Source: CAYORM01 sp964406375 (lineage in GTDB: Bacteria > Pseudomonadota > Alphaproteobacteria > DSM-16000 > Inquilinaceae). Taken from it: a stretch of DNA of 13,335 nucleotides. Position 1 is the first letter of the stretch; each line of letters starts with the position of its first letter. Where the stretch lies: positions 1-13,335 of the forward strand of contig CAYORM010000084.1 in assembly GCA_964406375.1 (NCBI GenBank), given 5' to 3'. Under the pieces are notes generated by a model. That model made no database searches, was not told the DNA's origin, and was given only the letters and a program-made list of their open reading frames with translations. Of the stretch, positions 1-8,007 are shown piece by piece. The translations under genes were made by a program, and so were the position numbers.

Positions 1-2804
1 GGCGTGTTGACGAAGAAGTTGGGCCGCATGTGCTCACGCGGCTCCTCGCGAGTCAGCTCCGTCAGGTACTCGGTCAGCTCGGCCTTGGTGTTGCGCCAGG
101 TGAAATAGCTGTAGGACTGGGTGAAGCCGACCTTGGCGAGCCGCATCATCATCTTTGGCCGGGTGAAGGCTTCGGCCAGGAAGACCGCTTCCGGATGCCG
201 CTCCTGAACCTCCCGGATCATCCATTCCCAGAAGGGGAGGGGCTTGGTGTGCGGGTTGTCGACCCGGAAGGTCTTCACGCCATGGCCGATCCAGAACAGC
301 ACGATGTCGCGCAGCGCCAGCCACAGCGAGGGCAGGGCCTCCTTGCGATAGAAGGAGACGTTGACGATGTCCTCGTACTTCTTCGGCGGGTTCTCCGCGT
401 ACCGGATCGATCCGTCCTCGCGCCAGTCGAACCAGCCGGGATGGGCGCGGATCCACGGATGGTCGGGTGAGCACTGGATCGCGAAGTCGATGGCGATCTC
501 GATCCCGTGTTCATGCGCCGCCTCCACCATCCGGCGGAAATCGTCGAAATCTCCTAGCGCCGGATGCAGCGCGTCATGGCCGCCGGCCTCGCTGCCGATG
601 GCATAGGGTGAGCCGGGATCATCGGGTCCGGCGGTCAGCGTGTTGTTGCGGCCCTTGCGGTTGGTGCGGCCGATCGGGTGGATCGGCGGGAAATAGAGCA
701 CGTCGAACCCCATGTCCCGGACATAGGGCAGCTTGCGGATGACGTCGTCGAAGGTTCCGTGGCGGCGCGGATCGTCGCTCTGCGAGCGCGGGAAGAGCTC
801 GTACCAGCTCGCGAAGGCGGCGGCCGTCCGGTCGACGATGACCTCGAGTTCACGCTCATAGCGGGACACCTCGGCGCGCAGGCCGGCGCGCCGGACCAGC
901 GTCGCCGTTTCGTCCGCCAGCAGCCGTGCCAGCCGGAAACCGTCATCCTCCGGCTGCGCCTCCATCTCGGCGAGCAGCCGGTCGAGTGCCGCGCGATCCG
1001 CCGGTGAGACTCCGCCCCCGGCCGCAACGCGATGCAGCAGGGTGATGCCCTCGCGCAGGTCGAGCCCGATCGCCAGGCCGGCGCCGTGCTTCTTGGCGAC
1101 CTCGGCCCGCCAGCTCTCGAACGGGTCGCGCCAAGCCTCGACCGTGTAGAGGTAGCGGGTATTGCGGGTCAGCGGCAGCCGCCCCGCCCAGCGGTCATTG
1201 TCGACGAAGGTCATCGGCGCCGATGACCAGCCCGTCTCATCTGTCGTGCGGTAGAGGATGCGTGCGGCGATCTTGTCATGGCCGTCACAGAAGATGTCGG
1301 CTTCGACCGTCAGCACGTCGCCGACGACACGCTTGATCGGGAAGCGGCCGCCATCGAGCTCCGGCGTCACCTTCTCGATCGCCACCCGGTTGGCGGCGAG
1401 CGCCGTCAGCCGGGCCTCGGACATGCGGCGGCTGGCGGCGGTGGGGCGGGCAGGGGGGTGCGACCGCACGGCATGGGCGACGAACAGCCTCGTCCCGTTC
1501 GGCCCCAGCGTCACCGGCAGGTCGGGGCGGAAGATGCTCGGCGGGTTGGCCGGGGTGATGTCGGCGAACTCGGCAAAGCGACCGCCCGCCGCGGTCAGCG
1601 CCTGGCCGAGCGCGACGCCGTCGCTCCGTCCGGCATCGGTGTTGACGACCAGCAGCGAGCCCGCGGTGGCGACGGCCGGCGCCTCCCGGTCGAGCCGCAG
1701 CAGCGCTTGCACCCGGCCATGCGGCGCCGTGACCGCGCGCTGCGGCCCCGGTACGGCGAGCGCCGCGGCATAAGCCTTGGTTGCATTGGCCGCCGCGATG
1801 AAATCGGTGAGGTCGATGAGCGGGCTGCGGGTCTCCTCCTCCCACTGCTCCGGCCGGCTCATGCGCGGGTCGAGCGGGGTCCGCGCCGCGTATTCGAAGC
1901 CCATCGGCATCAGGATGCCGCAGCCGACCGCGGTCATGGCGAGGTAGCGGGCGCGGTAGGTTCGGGCGATCGCCTCCGGCTCGTTCAGTCGCGCACGTAC
2001 GGCGAGCCGGCCGGTATTGTGATCCTCGGGGAACGAGACGGTCGGGGCGACGCGGCGCAGCTGTTCGTACTGCTCGAGGAACCACCGGTCGCGCAGGTTC
2101 CACCAGCAGGCGCTGTCGAAGATCAGATCGAAGCCGCACCCCTCCAGCGCCAGCACCTGCTCGAACGGGCAGCCCAGCGCGGCCGCCAGGAAGATCGCGC
2201 CGGGATGGTCGGCGCGCAGCCGGTCGATCAGCGATTGCCAGAAGGCAGGCGGCACCTTGTAGGCGGTGCTGCAGCGAAAGCCGGCGATCCCCAGATCGAG
2301 ATAGTGCCGCGCCAGCCCCGTGAAATAATCGAGCTTCTCCGGCCAGCTCGCGGGATCACCGAAATCAATCTCGGCGAGATCCTCCATGAAGCGCGGGTGA
2401 TGGGGATCGCCGGGATCGGCCACGGCGGGTGCCGCGAGGCTGCCATCGGCCCGCCGGCGGAACCAGTGCGGCCGCTCCGCAACCAGCCGGCCGTCCCGGG
2501 CGGCATGGGGCAGGATGAGATCGGTGAGGACGGGCAGGCCGACTTGCCGGGCTTCTTCGATCAGCCGTCCGGCGAGCTGGGATGCCGGCAGCAGGGAATC
2601 GCCCCGCACCGCCGGATGAAGCTCGAAGGGATCGGCGATGGCGTAGAGGCTGCCCGATGCCCCCGGTGCGAAGAAGGCATTGACGTAGAGGTGGTCAAAA
2701 CCCATCGACCGCACGCGGCTGAAATGGTCGGGCCATGCCGCGATGGGACCCGCCACGAGCGGATGGAGGTTGTAGATGCGGGGGGCGCCGGCCGTGGCGG
2801 ACAT
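1..2804 (-). CDS. glgE: GlgE-type alpha-1,4-glucan:maltose-1-phosphate maltosyltransferase with extra N-terminal GH13-like domain (3' end beyond window)
   Basis: The protein extends alpha-1,4-glucan chains with maltosyl units from maltose-1-phosphate in the cytoplasm. The frame is open for 934 codons from ATG at 2804 to the window edge, so the C-terminus (roughly 190 residues) is missing. From about residue 473 it reads as GlgE: a DGGRFPIKRVVGD opening, then GSPYAIGSEAGGHDALHP, CSPDHPW and AENPPKKYEDIVN. The nucleophile Asp849 lies in FRVDNPHTKP and the acid/base Glu878 in FLAEAFTRP, 29 residues apart as in characterised GlgE (Asp394/Glu423 in Streptomyces). The third carboxylate falls just past the edge. 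Residues 1 to about 470 form a second GH13-like domain (opening RIYNLHPLVAGP) whose catalytic positions are substituted: Ser179, Ala208 and Asn263. The start fits the conserved opening, but I see no good ribosome binding site. Family assignment is very secure; the role of the first domain is unknown. Confidence 0.95.
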   Translation of the reverse strand, partial: MSATAGAPRIYNLHPLVAGPIAAWPDHFSRVRSMGFDHLYVNAFFAPGASGSLYAIADPFELHPAVRGDSLLPASQLAGRLIEEARQVGLPVLTDLILPHAARDGRLVAERPHWFRRRADGSLAAPAVADPGDPHHPRFMEDLAEIDFGDPASWPEKLDYFTGLARHYLDLGIAGFRCSTAYKVPPAFWQSLIDRLRADHPGAIFLAAALGCPFEQVLALEGCGFDLIFDSACWWNLRDRWFLEQYEQLRRVAPTVSFPEDHNTGRLAVRARLNEPEAIARTYRARYLAMTAVGCGILMPMGFEYAARTPLDPRMSRPEQWEEETRSPLIDLTDFIAAANATKAYAAALAVPGPQRAVTAPHGRVQALLRLDREAPAVATAGSLLVVNTDAGRSDGVALGQALTAAGGRFAEFADITPANPPSIFRPDLPVTLGPNGTRLFVAHAVRSHPPARPTAASRRMSEARLTALAANRVAIEKVTPELDGGRFPIKRVVGDVLTVEADIFCDGHDKIAARILYRTTDETGWSSAPMTFVDNDRWAGRLPLTRNTRYLYTVEAWRDPFESWRAEVAKKHGAGLAIGLDLREGITLLHRVAAGGGVSPADRAALDRLLAEMEAQPEDDGFRLARLLADETATLVRRAGLRAEVSRYERELEVIVDRTAAAFASWYELFPRSQSDDPRRHGTFDDVIRKLPYVRDMGFDVLYFPPIHPIGRTNRKGRNNTLTAGPDDPGSPYAIGSEAGGHDALHPALGDFDDFRRMVEAAHEHGIEIAIDFAIQCSPDHPWIRAHPGWFDWREDGSIRYAENPPKKYEDIVNVSFYRKEALPSLWLALRDIVLFWIGHGVKTFRVDNPHTKPLPFWEWMIREVQERHPEAVFLAEAFTRPKMMMRLAKVGFTQSYSYFTWRNTKAELTEYLTELTREEPREHMRPNFFVNT

Positions 2805-2917
2805 CAGGCGTCGATGCCGGCCTGCGGCGGACGGGCGGCAAAGGAGCGCGAACCGTTCGGGCCGCTAGGCGGGGAGCCATGGAAGGCTTGGGCCAGCGCT
2901 TCGGCGCTCTGTCGCAT
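2804..2917 (-). CDS. possible 37-aa small ORF overlapping the glgE start
   Basis: This ORF runs from ATG (2917-2915) to a TGA (2806-2804) that shares a base with the glgE ATG (TGATG arrangement, typical of translational coupling). The peptide begins MRQSAEALAQAF and ends PPQAGIDA. It has no membrane segment or recognised domain and its middle is rich in Ser, Pro and Gly. About 29 of 37 codons end in G or C, compatible with coding in this genome but not proof. A modest purine stretch (GCAGG) lies directly before the ATG. It could explain why glgE itself lacks a clear ribosome binding site. It may equally be chance, since long open frames are common at this GC content. Confidence 0.3.
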   Translation of the reverse strand: MRQSAEALAQAFHGSPPSGPNGSRSFAARPPQAGIDA

Positions 2918-3135
2918 CCTGCGTCCCCGAACAGGTGACGGGAGGTCTCGCGCGTCCGCGCCTTGTCGGCCGCGGAACACTGCTCGTCGCGCGGTCCGGG
3001 CACGCCCGGCATCGCAGCAGATACAACCAGACCTGCCTGTCCTTGTTCCCTCAGGCGGGGCGTCACGGGGCGTCCGCACACGGCGAGAGGGCGGTGGCGA
3101 CCCGGCCGGGTGCGCGCCGCCGAGCCGGCGCGAGC
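2918..3135. other. non-coding gap between the MFS gene and the small ORF/glgE
   Basis: The gap from the MFS stop to the glgE start is 331 bases, and its lower part holds the small ORF described separately. In the remaining 218 bases I find no protein with family features, no RNA gene, no convincing terminator hairpin with a T-run and no clear -35/-10 pair. Arg/Pro-rich open frames on both strands look like GC-driven noise. Promoter elements for glgE may lie here but cannot be pointed to. Confidence 0.4.
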
Positions 3136-4293
3136 CTAGCCCGAGCCCCGCGCGAGACGGGCGAAGAGCGCGACGAAAACGAGCAGCACCGCCAGCAGGC
3201 CGAGCGAGAACGGCAGCGAGGAGACCTGCGCCACCAGCCCGATTACCGGCGGCCCCGCGAGCATGCCGAGATAGCCGATCGTCACCACGGCGGAGACGGC
3301 GGTACTCGACGGCATGTCCGGCAGACGTCCCGCCGCGCTGATGAGGATCGGCGCGATGTTGGCACAGCCCAATCCGACGAGAAGGAAGCCGAGCAGCGCC
3401 GCCGTGCCCGAGGCGGTGCTCACGGCGAGAACGAAACCGGCGGCGGCAACGAGCGCGCCGAGACACACGAGGGTCGTCGCGCCGATGCGGGCATTGATCC
3501 GGTCGCCGGTCAGCCGGACGGCGGCCATCGCGATTGAGAAGGCGGCAAAACCCAACCCCGCCCCGGCCTCGTCGAACCCGCGCAGTTCCTGCAGGAAGAC
3601 GGCGCTCCAGTCGAGCACCGCGCCTTCGGCCAGGAAGACGATCAGCGTCAGCACCCCGATGCCGAGCGCCCTGCCGCGCGGATAGGCGAGCTTCGGGGGG
3701 ACGCCGCCGGTCTCGAGCGCGGCAGGCAGCAGACCGCGCACACGCCAAGCCACGAGCACCAGGATCGCGGCACCGATCACGGCGGCGGCAAGCGTGACAT
3801 TCACCCCTGCCGCCAAGAGGAGGCTCATGCCCGCCGCGCCCGACAGGCCGCCGACGCTGAACAGGCCGTGGAACCAGGACATCACCGGGCGCCTGACCAG
3901 CCTCTCCACGGCGACTCCCTGGCCGTTCATAGCCACGTCCATCGAGCCGGCCGACGCCCCGAGCAGGAAGAGGAGGATGGCGAGGATGGCAGGCGAGGGG
4001 GCGAGGGTGAGGAGCGGCAACGTCGGGCCGAGCACTGCGCCGCTGGCGGCGATGACGATCCGGGTGCCGACGCGCGCGGCGATGATGCCGGCGAGCGGCA
4101 TCGCGACCAGCGCGCCGACGCCGATCGCGAGGAGGACGAGGCCGAGCCCGGCCTCGTCGAGGCCGAGCCGGGCCTTGGCGAAGGGCACCATCGGCGCCCA
4201 GCTCGCCAGTGCGAGCCCGCAGACAAGGAAGACGATACTGGTGGACAGCCAAGCGCTGTGCTGGCCGGCGGTTTCGGAACGGGGACGGGTCAA
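3136..4293 (-). CDS. MFS transporter, YbjJ/fucose-permease-like
   Basis: This is a polytopic inner-membrane protein of 385 residues with about twelve hydrophobic segments, the normal size for the major facilitator superfamily. The loop motif SMDVAMNGQGVAVE at residues 117-130, followed by RRPVMSWFHGLFSVGG, is typical of the YbjJ-like branch. The first segment ends in SWAPMVPFAKARLGL, also typical. The substrate cannot be read from sequence; sugars, drugs or metabolites are all possible. The frame has no ATG or GTG ahead of the first membrane segment, so TTG at 4293 is the best start. The nearest AGGAGA lies about 30 bases upstream, which leaves the start uncertain. A four-codon ATG...TGA frame (MSAP) overlaps this TTG. 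The phospholipase D gene ends 86 bases upstream on the same strand, so co-transcription is possible. Confidence 0.85.
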   Translation of the reverse strand: MTRPRSETAGQHSAWLSTSIVFLVCGLALASWAPMVPFAKARLGLDEAGLGLVLLAIGVGALVAMPLAGIIAARVGTRIVIAASGAVLGPTLPLLTLAPSPAILAILLFLLGASAGSMDVAMNGQGVAVERLVRRPVMSWFHGLFSVGGLSGAAGMSLLLAAGVNVTLAAAVIGAAILVLVAWRVRGLLPAALETGGVPPKLAYPRGRALGIGVLTLIVFLAEGAVLDWSAVFLQELRGFDEAGAGLGFAAFSIAMAAVRLTGDRINARIGATTLVCLGALVAAAGFVLAVSTASGTAALLGFLLVGLGCANIAPILISAAGRLPDMPSSTAVSAVVTIGYLGMLAGPPVIGLVAQVSSLPFSLGLLAVLLVFVALFARLARGSG

Positions 4294-4379
4294 GGCGCGG
4301 ACATCCGGCGCGGAAGAAAGAGGTCTCCTAGCAGATTCCGCGCCCGCCGCCGACTCCCGGCAGCCGCCGCCGGTACGGC

Positions 4380-5903
4380 TCAGCCGATGATGGCGGGGCG
4401 CAGGAAGCGCGGCACGAAGCGGCGCAGCCGTCGCTTCAGCGCATTGCGCAGCCGCGACCGGCTTTCCGGATCGAGCAGCTCATGATCCGCGAGCGCCTCC
4501 TCGATCGCTCCATACTCCGGCGGGTCGAAGGGGCGCAGCGTCCGGCCGGCGCCACGCAAGGCCTCGATCGCTCCGATCAGCGAGCCGTCATGGCGCTGCA
4601 CTGCCTCCTGGAAGACGGCGACGGGGACGCCGAGATGCTCGGCCAGGAGATCGTCCCGCACGCAGCTGATGGCGGCGGCGAGGCGCTGCGCTTCCGGATC
4701 GCCCGCATGCGCCTCGACGGCTAGGTCGCATTCGGTGTCGAAGCCCATCGAGCGGTTGTTGAGGTTGGAGGAGCCGACCCTGAGGAAAGTCCCGTCGACC
4801 ACCGTGACCTTGGCGTGGACATAGATCGGCTGCCCGCCCTCGGTCACCGGATAGTAGATCCGGAACCGTCCCGCATGGTCCGCCTGCCGCACCAGGGCGA
4901 GGAAGCGGGCCCGCGCCGTTCCCATCGTCGCTTCCTCGAGCCAGCCGTCGCAGCTCAGGGGGTTCACCACCACGATCTCGGGCGGGTCGGGCTCGCGCAG
5001 CCGCGCCTCGATCGCCTCGGCGATGCGGCGTGAAGCGAAGTACTGGCTCTCCAGATAGATCGAGCGGCGGGCGGAGCGGATCGCCGCCAGGTAGAGTGCC
5101 TCGACCTCCCGGAGCTCCGGGTGACCGCCGTGATCGGCCGCGGTGCGCGCGATGCCAACCGGTGCACCCTGCAGCACCGGCTCGAGGCCGGCAGGCCAGA
5201 GCGGCGGGCGCGGCGGTGCCGGCTCGAGCCGCTCACCGGTCGCGCAGAACCAGCGTTCGCGGGCGAGATCGCCGAGGGCGCGGGCGACCGGTCCCGAGAC
5301 GGCGGTCGTCGCATCATGCCAGGGGCCGTAGCGCCGGCGGGTGGTGGGATACCGTCGTCGGGGATCGTCGTCGCGATGATGGCGCGTGTCCCAGCGCCCG
5401 GCCGTGATGTCGATGCCGCCGCAGAAGGCGAGGGCGTCATCGATCACCACGATCTTCTGGTGATGGGCGGCGGCGACCGGGTGATGGGCATCGAGCCGAT
5501 AGCTGATGCGCTGATCGGTCAGCCAGTCGAGCAGGAAGAACGGGGTGGAACCGCGGCCGAATGCCTGCAGCGCGCCGAGATCCCATTTAAGGACCTTGAT
5601 GCGCAGCTCGGGCCGGCGCCGGATCACCGCATTGAGGAAGCGGCCCAGCCGGTCCGGGATCGGGCCCCGCGGCGCGTCGGGCTCGAGCCGCAGCCGCGTG
5701 TCGAAATCCCAGCCGATCATCAGCACTGAATGGCGGGCTTCGAGGATCGCCGCCTTGACCGCGGCAAAATACGCGGCTGCGTCGACGATCACGGCGAGGT
5801 CGTCGGCGCGTGCGATGCGCCAGCAGGTACGGCCGGGCACGAGCAGCCGCGACGCGTCCGCGCCTTCCGGTGTCGGCTCCACGGGCAACGAGCGAGGCGC
5901 CAT
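4380..5903 (-). CDS. phospholipase D / cardiolipin synthase-like protein with two HKD motifs
   Basis: This 507-residue protein belongs to the phospholipase D superfamily, which cleaves or transfers phosphatidyl groups through a phosphohistidine intermediate. Both catalytic HxKx4D motifs are intact: H148-K150-D155 in AAHHQKIVVIDD followed by GGIDIT, and H363-K365-D370 in YVHAKVTVVD followed by GSSNLNNRSMGFDTECD. The second is the long form seen in genuine phospholipase/cardiolipin-synthase enzymes rather than nucleases. There is no N-terminal membrane hairpin of the ClsA type and no signal peptide, so it is probably cytosolic or peripherally bound. The C-terminus is basic (KRRLRRFVPRFLR), which could contact membrane. 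The ATG at 5903 follows GAGGAGG (5911-5917) at seven bases, a strong start. Substrate is not determinable from sequence. Confidence 0.92.
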   Translation of the reverse strand: MAPRSLPVEPTPEGADASRLLVPGRTCWRIARADDLAVIVDAAAYFAAVKAAILEARHSVLMIGWDFDTRLRLEPDAPRGPIPDRLGRFLNAVIRRRPELRIKVLKWDLGALQAFGRGSTPFFLLDWLTDQRISYRLDAHHPVAAAHHQKIVVIDDALAFCGGIDITAGRWDTRHHRDDDPRRRYPTTRRRYGPWHDATTAVSGPVARALGDLARERWFCATGERLEPAPPRPPLWPAGLEPVLQGAPVGIARTAADHGGHPELREVEALYLAAIRSARRSIYLESQYFASRRIAEAIEARLREPDPPEIVVVNPLSCDGWLEEATMGTARARFLALVRQADHAGRFRIYYPVTEGGQPIYVHAKVTVVDGTFLRVGSSNLNNRSMGFDTECDLAVEAHAGDPEAQRLAAAISCVRDDLLAEHLGVPVAVFQEAVQRHDGSLIGAIEALRGAGRTLRPFDPPEYGAIEEALADHELLDPESRSRLRNALKRRLRRFVPRFLRPAIIG

Positions 5904-5987
5904 CCATGACCCTCCTCGGCGGCGGTGCCGCCCAGAACAGATATCTAGGACAGGTCCGATCTTGTTCCAGGGGGCTATATGCGGAAG

Positions 5988-6005
5988 CCGGCTGCCGCCC
6001 GCCGG
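5988..6005 (-). terminator. weak hairpin after ald
   Basis: CCGGC (5988-5992) and GCCGG (6001-6005) can pair around an eight-base loop, starting nine bases beyond the alanine dehydrogenase stop on the minus strand. Only a short CTT follows, so termination efficiency is doubtful. It may be chance in GC-rich DNA. Confidence 0.25.
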
Positions 6006-6013
6006 GCTGCCGA

Positions 6014-7135
6014 TCAGGCGATGCGGAGCGCGACCTCCGGCGGGACGAAGGGATGACCCGTCGCCTCGGCCACGGGGCGGTTGGTGACCTGACCGCGATG
6101 GACGTTCAGCCCGTCGCGCAGGTGGGGGTCGTCCAGCATCGCGCGCAGCCCACCCTTCTCGGCCAGCGCCAGGACGAAGGGCAGCGTGGCGTTGTTCAGC
6201 GCCACCGTCGAGGTGCGCGCGACGGCGGCCGGCATGTTGGAGACGCAGTAATGGACGACACCGTCGACGATGTAGGTGGGATCGGCATGGGTGGTCGGCC
6301 GGGCGGTCTCCACGCAGCCGCCCTGATCGATCGCGACGTCGACGATCACCGCGCCCGGCTTCATCGAGCGAACCATCGCCGCGGTCACCAGCCGAGGGGC
6401 CGCAGCGCCGGGCACCAGGACCGCCCCGATCAGGAGATCAGCGGTCGCGACCTGTTCCTCGATGGCATCCACCGTCGCATAGATCGTGCTGAGCTTGGCG
6501 CCGAACTGGAGGTCGAGCTCCTGCAGCCGCCGCAAGGAGCGGTCGAGCACGGTCACATGCGCCTCGCAGCCCATCGCCATGCGCGCCGCATTGGTGCCGA
6601 CGACGCCGCCCCCGAGGACCACCACCTTGGCCGCCGGCACACCCGGCACGCCACCGAGCAGCATGCCGCGTCCGCCCTGCGTCCGCTGCAGGCAATAGGC
6701 GCCGCACTGGATCGCCATCCGGCCCGCGACCTCGGACATCGGCGCCAGCAGCGGCAGGCCGCCGCGTGCGTCCGTCACCGTTTCATAGGCGATGGCCGTC
6801 ACGCCGGAGGCGGCGAGCAGACGGGCCTGCCCGGGATCGGCGGCGAGATGGAGATAGGTGAACAGGGTCTGGTCCGGGCGCAGCCGCCGGCACTCGGCCG
6901 GCTGCGGCTCCTTGACCTTGACGATCAGCTCGGCCTGCTCGAAGACCGCGGCTGCATCCGCGACGATCTCGGCCCCGGCGGCGACATACCGGTCGTCGCC
7001 GAAATCGATCGCCGCGCCAGCGCCGCTCTCGACGATGACGCGGTGTCCGTGATGGACGAGCTCGCGAACCGAGCTGGGTGTCAGCCCGACGCGATACTCA
7101 TCCGCCTTGATCTCCTTCGGCACTCCGACGAGCAT
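6014..7135 (-). CDS. ald: alanine dehydrogenase
   Basis: The enzyme is NAD-dependent L-alanine dehydrogenase (EC 1.4.1.1), interconverting L-alanine and pyruvate plus ammonia in the cytoplasm. It is 373 residues long, the family length, and begins MLVGVPKEIK. All expected active-site residues are in place: Arg15, Lys73/Lys75 in VKVKEP, His96 in YLHLA and Asp270 in VAIDQGG. The dinucleotide fold shows as VVVLGGGVVGTNA at 171-183, with the NAD-selecting Asp198 at the end of the second strand. The ATG at 7135 follows AGGGAGGGG at about 7141-7149, a clear ribosome binding site. No Lrp-type regulator gene is adjacent in the window. The leader contains a small CCACA/TGTGG inverted repeat (7161-7176) that could be an operator, but this is only a suggestion. 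Confidence 0.97.
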   Translation of the reverse strand: MLVGVPKEIKADEYRVGLTPSSVRELVHHGHRVIVESGAGAAIDFGDDRYVAAGAEIVADAAAVFEQAELIVKVKEPQPAECRRLRPDQTLFTYLHLAADPGQARLLAASGVTAIAYETVTDARGGLPLLAPMSEVAGRMAIQCGAYCLQRTQGGRGMLLGGVPGVPAAKVVVLGGGVVGTNAARMAMGCEAHVTVLDRSLRRLQELDLQFGAKLSTIYATVDAIEEQVATADLLIGAVLVPGAAAPRLVTAAMVRSMKPGAVIVDVAIDQGGCVETARPTTHADPTYIVDGVVHYCVSNMPAAVARTSTVALNNATLPFVLALAEKGGLRAMLDDPHLRDGLNVHRGQVTNRPVAEATGHPFVPPEVALRIA

Positions 7136-7226
7136 CCGGTCCCCTCCCTTGTGCTGACGGCCACATCTTCGTGTGGTCCTTCAGACAACGTGTAGCGCGC
7201 CGCGAGAGGAAAGGCACGGGGGCCAG

Positions 7227-7245
7227 CGGCCGAGACCGGCGGCCG
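7227..7245 (-). terminator. hairpin after the first YbjN gene
   Basis: Two CGGCCG arms (7227-7232 and 7240-7245) flank a seven-base loop, starting seven bases after the stop codon of the YbjN gene. There is no T-run after the stem, so this could be a pause or transcript-end structure rather than a true intrinsic terminator. Confidence 0.3.
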
Positions 7246-7251
7246 GAGTCG

Positions 7252-7767
7252 TCAGTTGAGCGTGTTCAGGTGCTCCACGAAATTATCGACGATGGTCTCC
7301 CACAGGCCGACGGTCCCGATGAGGTAGTCGACCGTCACGCCCCCGTAGAGATCTACCGCGTGCTCGACCACGGCAGTGCCGTCGTTCAGGATCCGGGCTT
7401 TGCCGAACATCCAGGCGTTGTTGTAGGCGTTGGCGACGTCCGAAGAGGGGCGCTTATCGAGATTGAACCAAATATAATATTGAAGTGACTCGCAGCGCCG
7501 TGCCTTCGAGTTGTCGCACCCCTGAAGATAGACGTCGAAGTAATATCCGTCATAGGTCGAGGCGACGAAGGGCGTCCCGTCATCCAGCAATTCCAGATCG
7601 GCTTCGTAGCCCTGGGACTGCAGGACGCCGATCATCTGCGCGGCGGTGATCGTCGTGATCACCGTCTGGCCATCGACGGTGGTGAGATCCTGCGCCGAAG
7701 CAGCCGTCGGCACCGCGGCGGAGAGCGCGGCGGCGGCCAGGATGAGGCGGGCGGATCGAGTGATCAT
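7252..7767 (-). CDS. exported YbjN-domain protein, copy 1
   Basis: This 171-residue protein has a signal peptide of 25 residues (MITRSARL, then a hydrophobic Ala-rich run, then AASA before QDL), so it should reach the periplasm. The mature part matches the YbjN domain family, whose biochemical role is not established. It has the LDDGTPFV turn, the GCDNSKARRC segment with a Cys pair (spacing of seven), the MFGKARILNDG strand pair and the LYGGVTVDYL ending. I place the start at ATG 7767 because GGGGGGAGAAA precedes it and the signal peptide begins there; a frame-compatible ATG at 7830 would add 21 residues ahead of the signal peptide. It is a close paralogue of the gene at 8008-8547, 240 bases upstream on the same strand. 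The Cys pair may form a disulfide in the periplasm (inference). Confidence 0.85.
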   Translation of the reverse strand: MITRSARLILAAAALSAAVPTAASAQDLTTVDGQTVITTITAAQMIGVLQSQGYEADLELLDDGTPFVASTYDGYYFDVYLQGCDNSKARRCESLQYYIWFNLDKRPSSDVANAYNNAWMFGKARILNDGTAVVEHAVDLYGGVTVDYLIGTVGLWETIVDNFVEHLNTLN

Positions 7768-7796
7768 TTTCTCCCCCCGGAGAAGTGAAGCGACGG

Positions 7797-7819
7797 GCGA
7801 ACCATGCGCCAGGGTTCGC
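7797..7819 (-). promoter_or_regulatory. perfect hairpin in the leader of YbjN copy 1
   Basis: GCGAACC (7797-7803) and GGTTCGC (7813-7819) form a seven-base-pair perfect stem with a nine-base loop, about 30 bases upstream of the ATG at 7767. It could be a leader RNA structure or a protein binding site. No T-run follows, so I do not call it a terminator. Confidence 0.3.
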
Positions 7820-8007
7820 GGCGGGTTCAAGCGCTACCTCAAAACGTCACTGACAGGCCGCGCCGCGGCCCCAATCGAGGCGAGCTCTTCTTCAAAATAC
7901 GTCGGAAGCGGGGCATGTTGAGCCGGCCGCGCCGGGCCAATCGAGCGCTGGCGATGGTCGCATCTGCGCATCGTCGGCTCTACGCTGCCCGGCAGCCTCC
8001 GCTTGGC

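Noticed and set aside
1278..3341. 687-codon open frame on the plus strand
   Set aside because: It lies antisense to glgE, is dominated by Arg/Gly/Ala in a pattern typical of GC-rich shadow frames, and shows no family features, whereas the minus frame is clearly GlgE.
2804..4252. 482-codon minus-strand frame overlapping the MFS gene
   Set aside because: Its main part is an Arg/Pro-rich out-of-frame reading of the transporter. Only its last 37 codons, beyond the transporter, are kept as a low-confidence small ORF.
5904..5960. GGAAC element upstream of the phospholipase D gene as a general-stress (EcfG) promoter
   Set aside because: The matching CGTT box is absent at the required 16-18 base spacing, and the alternative sigma70 boxes match at only about half of positions.
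5810..7195. 461-codon plus-strand frame
   Set aside because: It is antisense to alanine dehydrogenase, which has every active-site residue in place; the plus-strand product is His/Arg-rich and unrecognisable.
7768..7830. Upstream ATG at 7830 for YbjN copy 1
   Set aside because: It would place 21 residues ahead of a normal signal peptide and span the hairpin and the ribosome binding site that serves ATG 7767.
7984..7996. Short GCTGC/GCAGC hairpin after YbjN copy 2
   Set aside because: It has five pairs, a three-base loop and no T-run, so it is too weak to call a terminator in DNA of this composition.
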